Source: Hyphococcus flavus
GTDB lineage: Bacteria > Pseudomonadota > Alphaproteobacteria > Caulobacterales > Parvularculaceae
Length of the DNA: 64,000 nucleotides
Assembly: GCF_028748065.1 (NCBI RefSeq)
Contig: NZ_CP118166.1
Coordinates: 1,937,501 to 2,001,500 of the forward strand
Reading direction: 5' to 3'
In this document: positions 63,687-64,000 of the stretch, piece by piece
Layout: each line of letters begins with the position of its first letter
Position numbering within the stretch: the first letter of the stretch is position 1
The notes under the pieces: model-generated
Seen by the model: only the letters and a program-made list of their open reading frames with translations
Database searches by the model: none
Told to the model about the DNA's origin: nothing
Made by a program: the position numbers and the translations under genes

Positions 63687-64000
63687 ATGCGTCTTGATCA
63701 ATATCTTGTTCAACACCGGCTGTCTCTAAGCCGGACGCGTGCGCAGGAATCGATTGCAGCGGGCCTGGTTCACGTGAATGGCGTACCTGCAACGAAACCA
63801 GCGCACAAAGTAGGCGAAGCTGATGAAGTTGTTTTAACTGGTGCGACGCATCCATTCGTGTCGCGCGGCGGCGTGAAACTCGAAGCCGCGTTGTGTGCGT
63901 TTGACGTTGACCCCGCTGGCAAGGTTTGTCTTGACCTAGGCGCGTCTACGGGCGGTTTTACGGATGTGCTTCTCAGAAACGCCGCTGAAAAAGTCTATGC
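63687..64000 (+). CDS. tlyA: TlyA-type rRNA methyltransferase, 3' end beyond window
   Basis: 104 codons visible. An S4 RNA-binding domain (~1-60; MRLDQYLVQHRLSLSRTRAQ) is followed by the start of the FtsJ-like methyltransferase (SRGGVKLEAAL, SAM motif CLDLGASTGGFTDVLL). TlyA 2'-O-methylates cytidines in 16S/23S rRNA and is commonly encoded after dxs. A 12-bp palindrome, AAATGATCATTT, lies at 63669-63680, close to the start; no clear ribosome binding site. Confidence 0.92.
   Translation, partial: MRLDQYLVQHRLSLSRTRAQESIAAGLVHVNGVPATKPAHKVGEADEVVLTGATHPFVSRGGVKLEAALCAFDVDPAGKVCLDLGASTGGFTDVLLRNAAEKVY

Noticed and set aside
1-64000. tRNA, rRNA, riboswitch or mobile element
   Set aside because: No cloverleaf-like segment, no rRNA sequence, no transposase or integrase, and no long conserved leader was recognised.

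Overview
The window is bacterial chromosome with moderate GC and dense coding. It looks like a marine alphaproteobacterium, possibly near Hyphomonadales/Parvularculales. That placement is inferred from the xseB-dxs-tlyA order, a two-domain ALDH16-type dehydrogenase and a fused E1 2-oxoacid dehydrogenase, not from a marker gene. No tRNA, rRNA, CRISPR array, insertion sequence or prophage gene was seen.

Left part (1-19.6 kb): a partial DUF1800 lipoprotein lies next to a 2395-residue RTX adhesin built of about ten cadherin-like repeats, two PA14 modules, two LamG-like modules and a 336-bp RTX supra-repeat. Divergent from it is a three-gene type I secretion operon: two different ABC exporter subunits and an HlyD-type adaptor. 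Both ABC subunits have lost the Walker A lysine and a recognisable LSGGQ signature, which is the most unusual observation here. Next come a LytS/LytT-type two-component pair, a secreted protein followed by a CHASE2 adenylate cyclase, and an M48 protease.

19.6-28.6 kb: a seven-gene leftward nucleoside-catabolic cluster (deoA, cdd, deoB, deoC, ALDH16-like dehydrogenase, small c-type cytochrome, purine nucleoside phosphorylase), preceded by a regulator with two fused TetR units. Together they would convert (deoxy)nucleosides to free bases, glyceraldehyde-3-phosphate and acetaldehyde, and the dehydrogenase would oxidise the acetaldehyde.

28.8-37.3 kb: a bifunctional beta-oxidation enzyme, then a leftward operon of fused E1, E2 and an aminotransferase (amino acid to acyl-CoA), controlled presumably by a divergent Lrp/AsnC regulator, then an MFS transporter. 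37.3-42.0 kb: a MacAB-type tripartite efflux operon with its own outer-membrane lipoprotein.

42-53.7 kb: mixed metabolic and stress genes: membrane dipeptidase, metallophosphoesterase, two small zinc-ribbon proteins, HSDL2-like SDR, MOSC protein, an ArsR/AHSA1/YCII/GST operon with a striking 32-bp operator palindrome, a lipoprotein, a histone-deacetylase-family enzyme, a histidine phosphatase and a second LytS/LytT pair.

53.8-64 kb: lipoprotein hydrolases (TAP-like, amidohydrolase, beta-lactamase family) and a TonB-C protein surround the isoprenoid/DNA genes xseB and dxs. The window ends in tlyA. The usual xseB-ispA-dxs-tlyA order is here opened up by unrelated genes, and ispA is absent.
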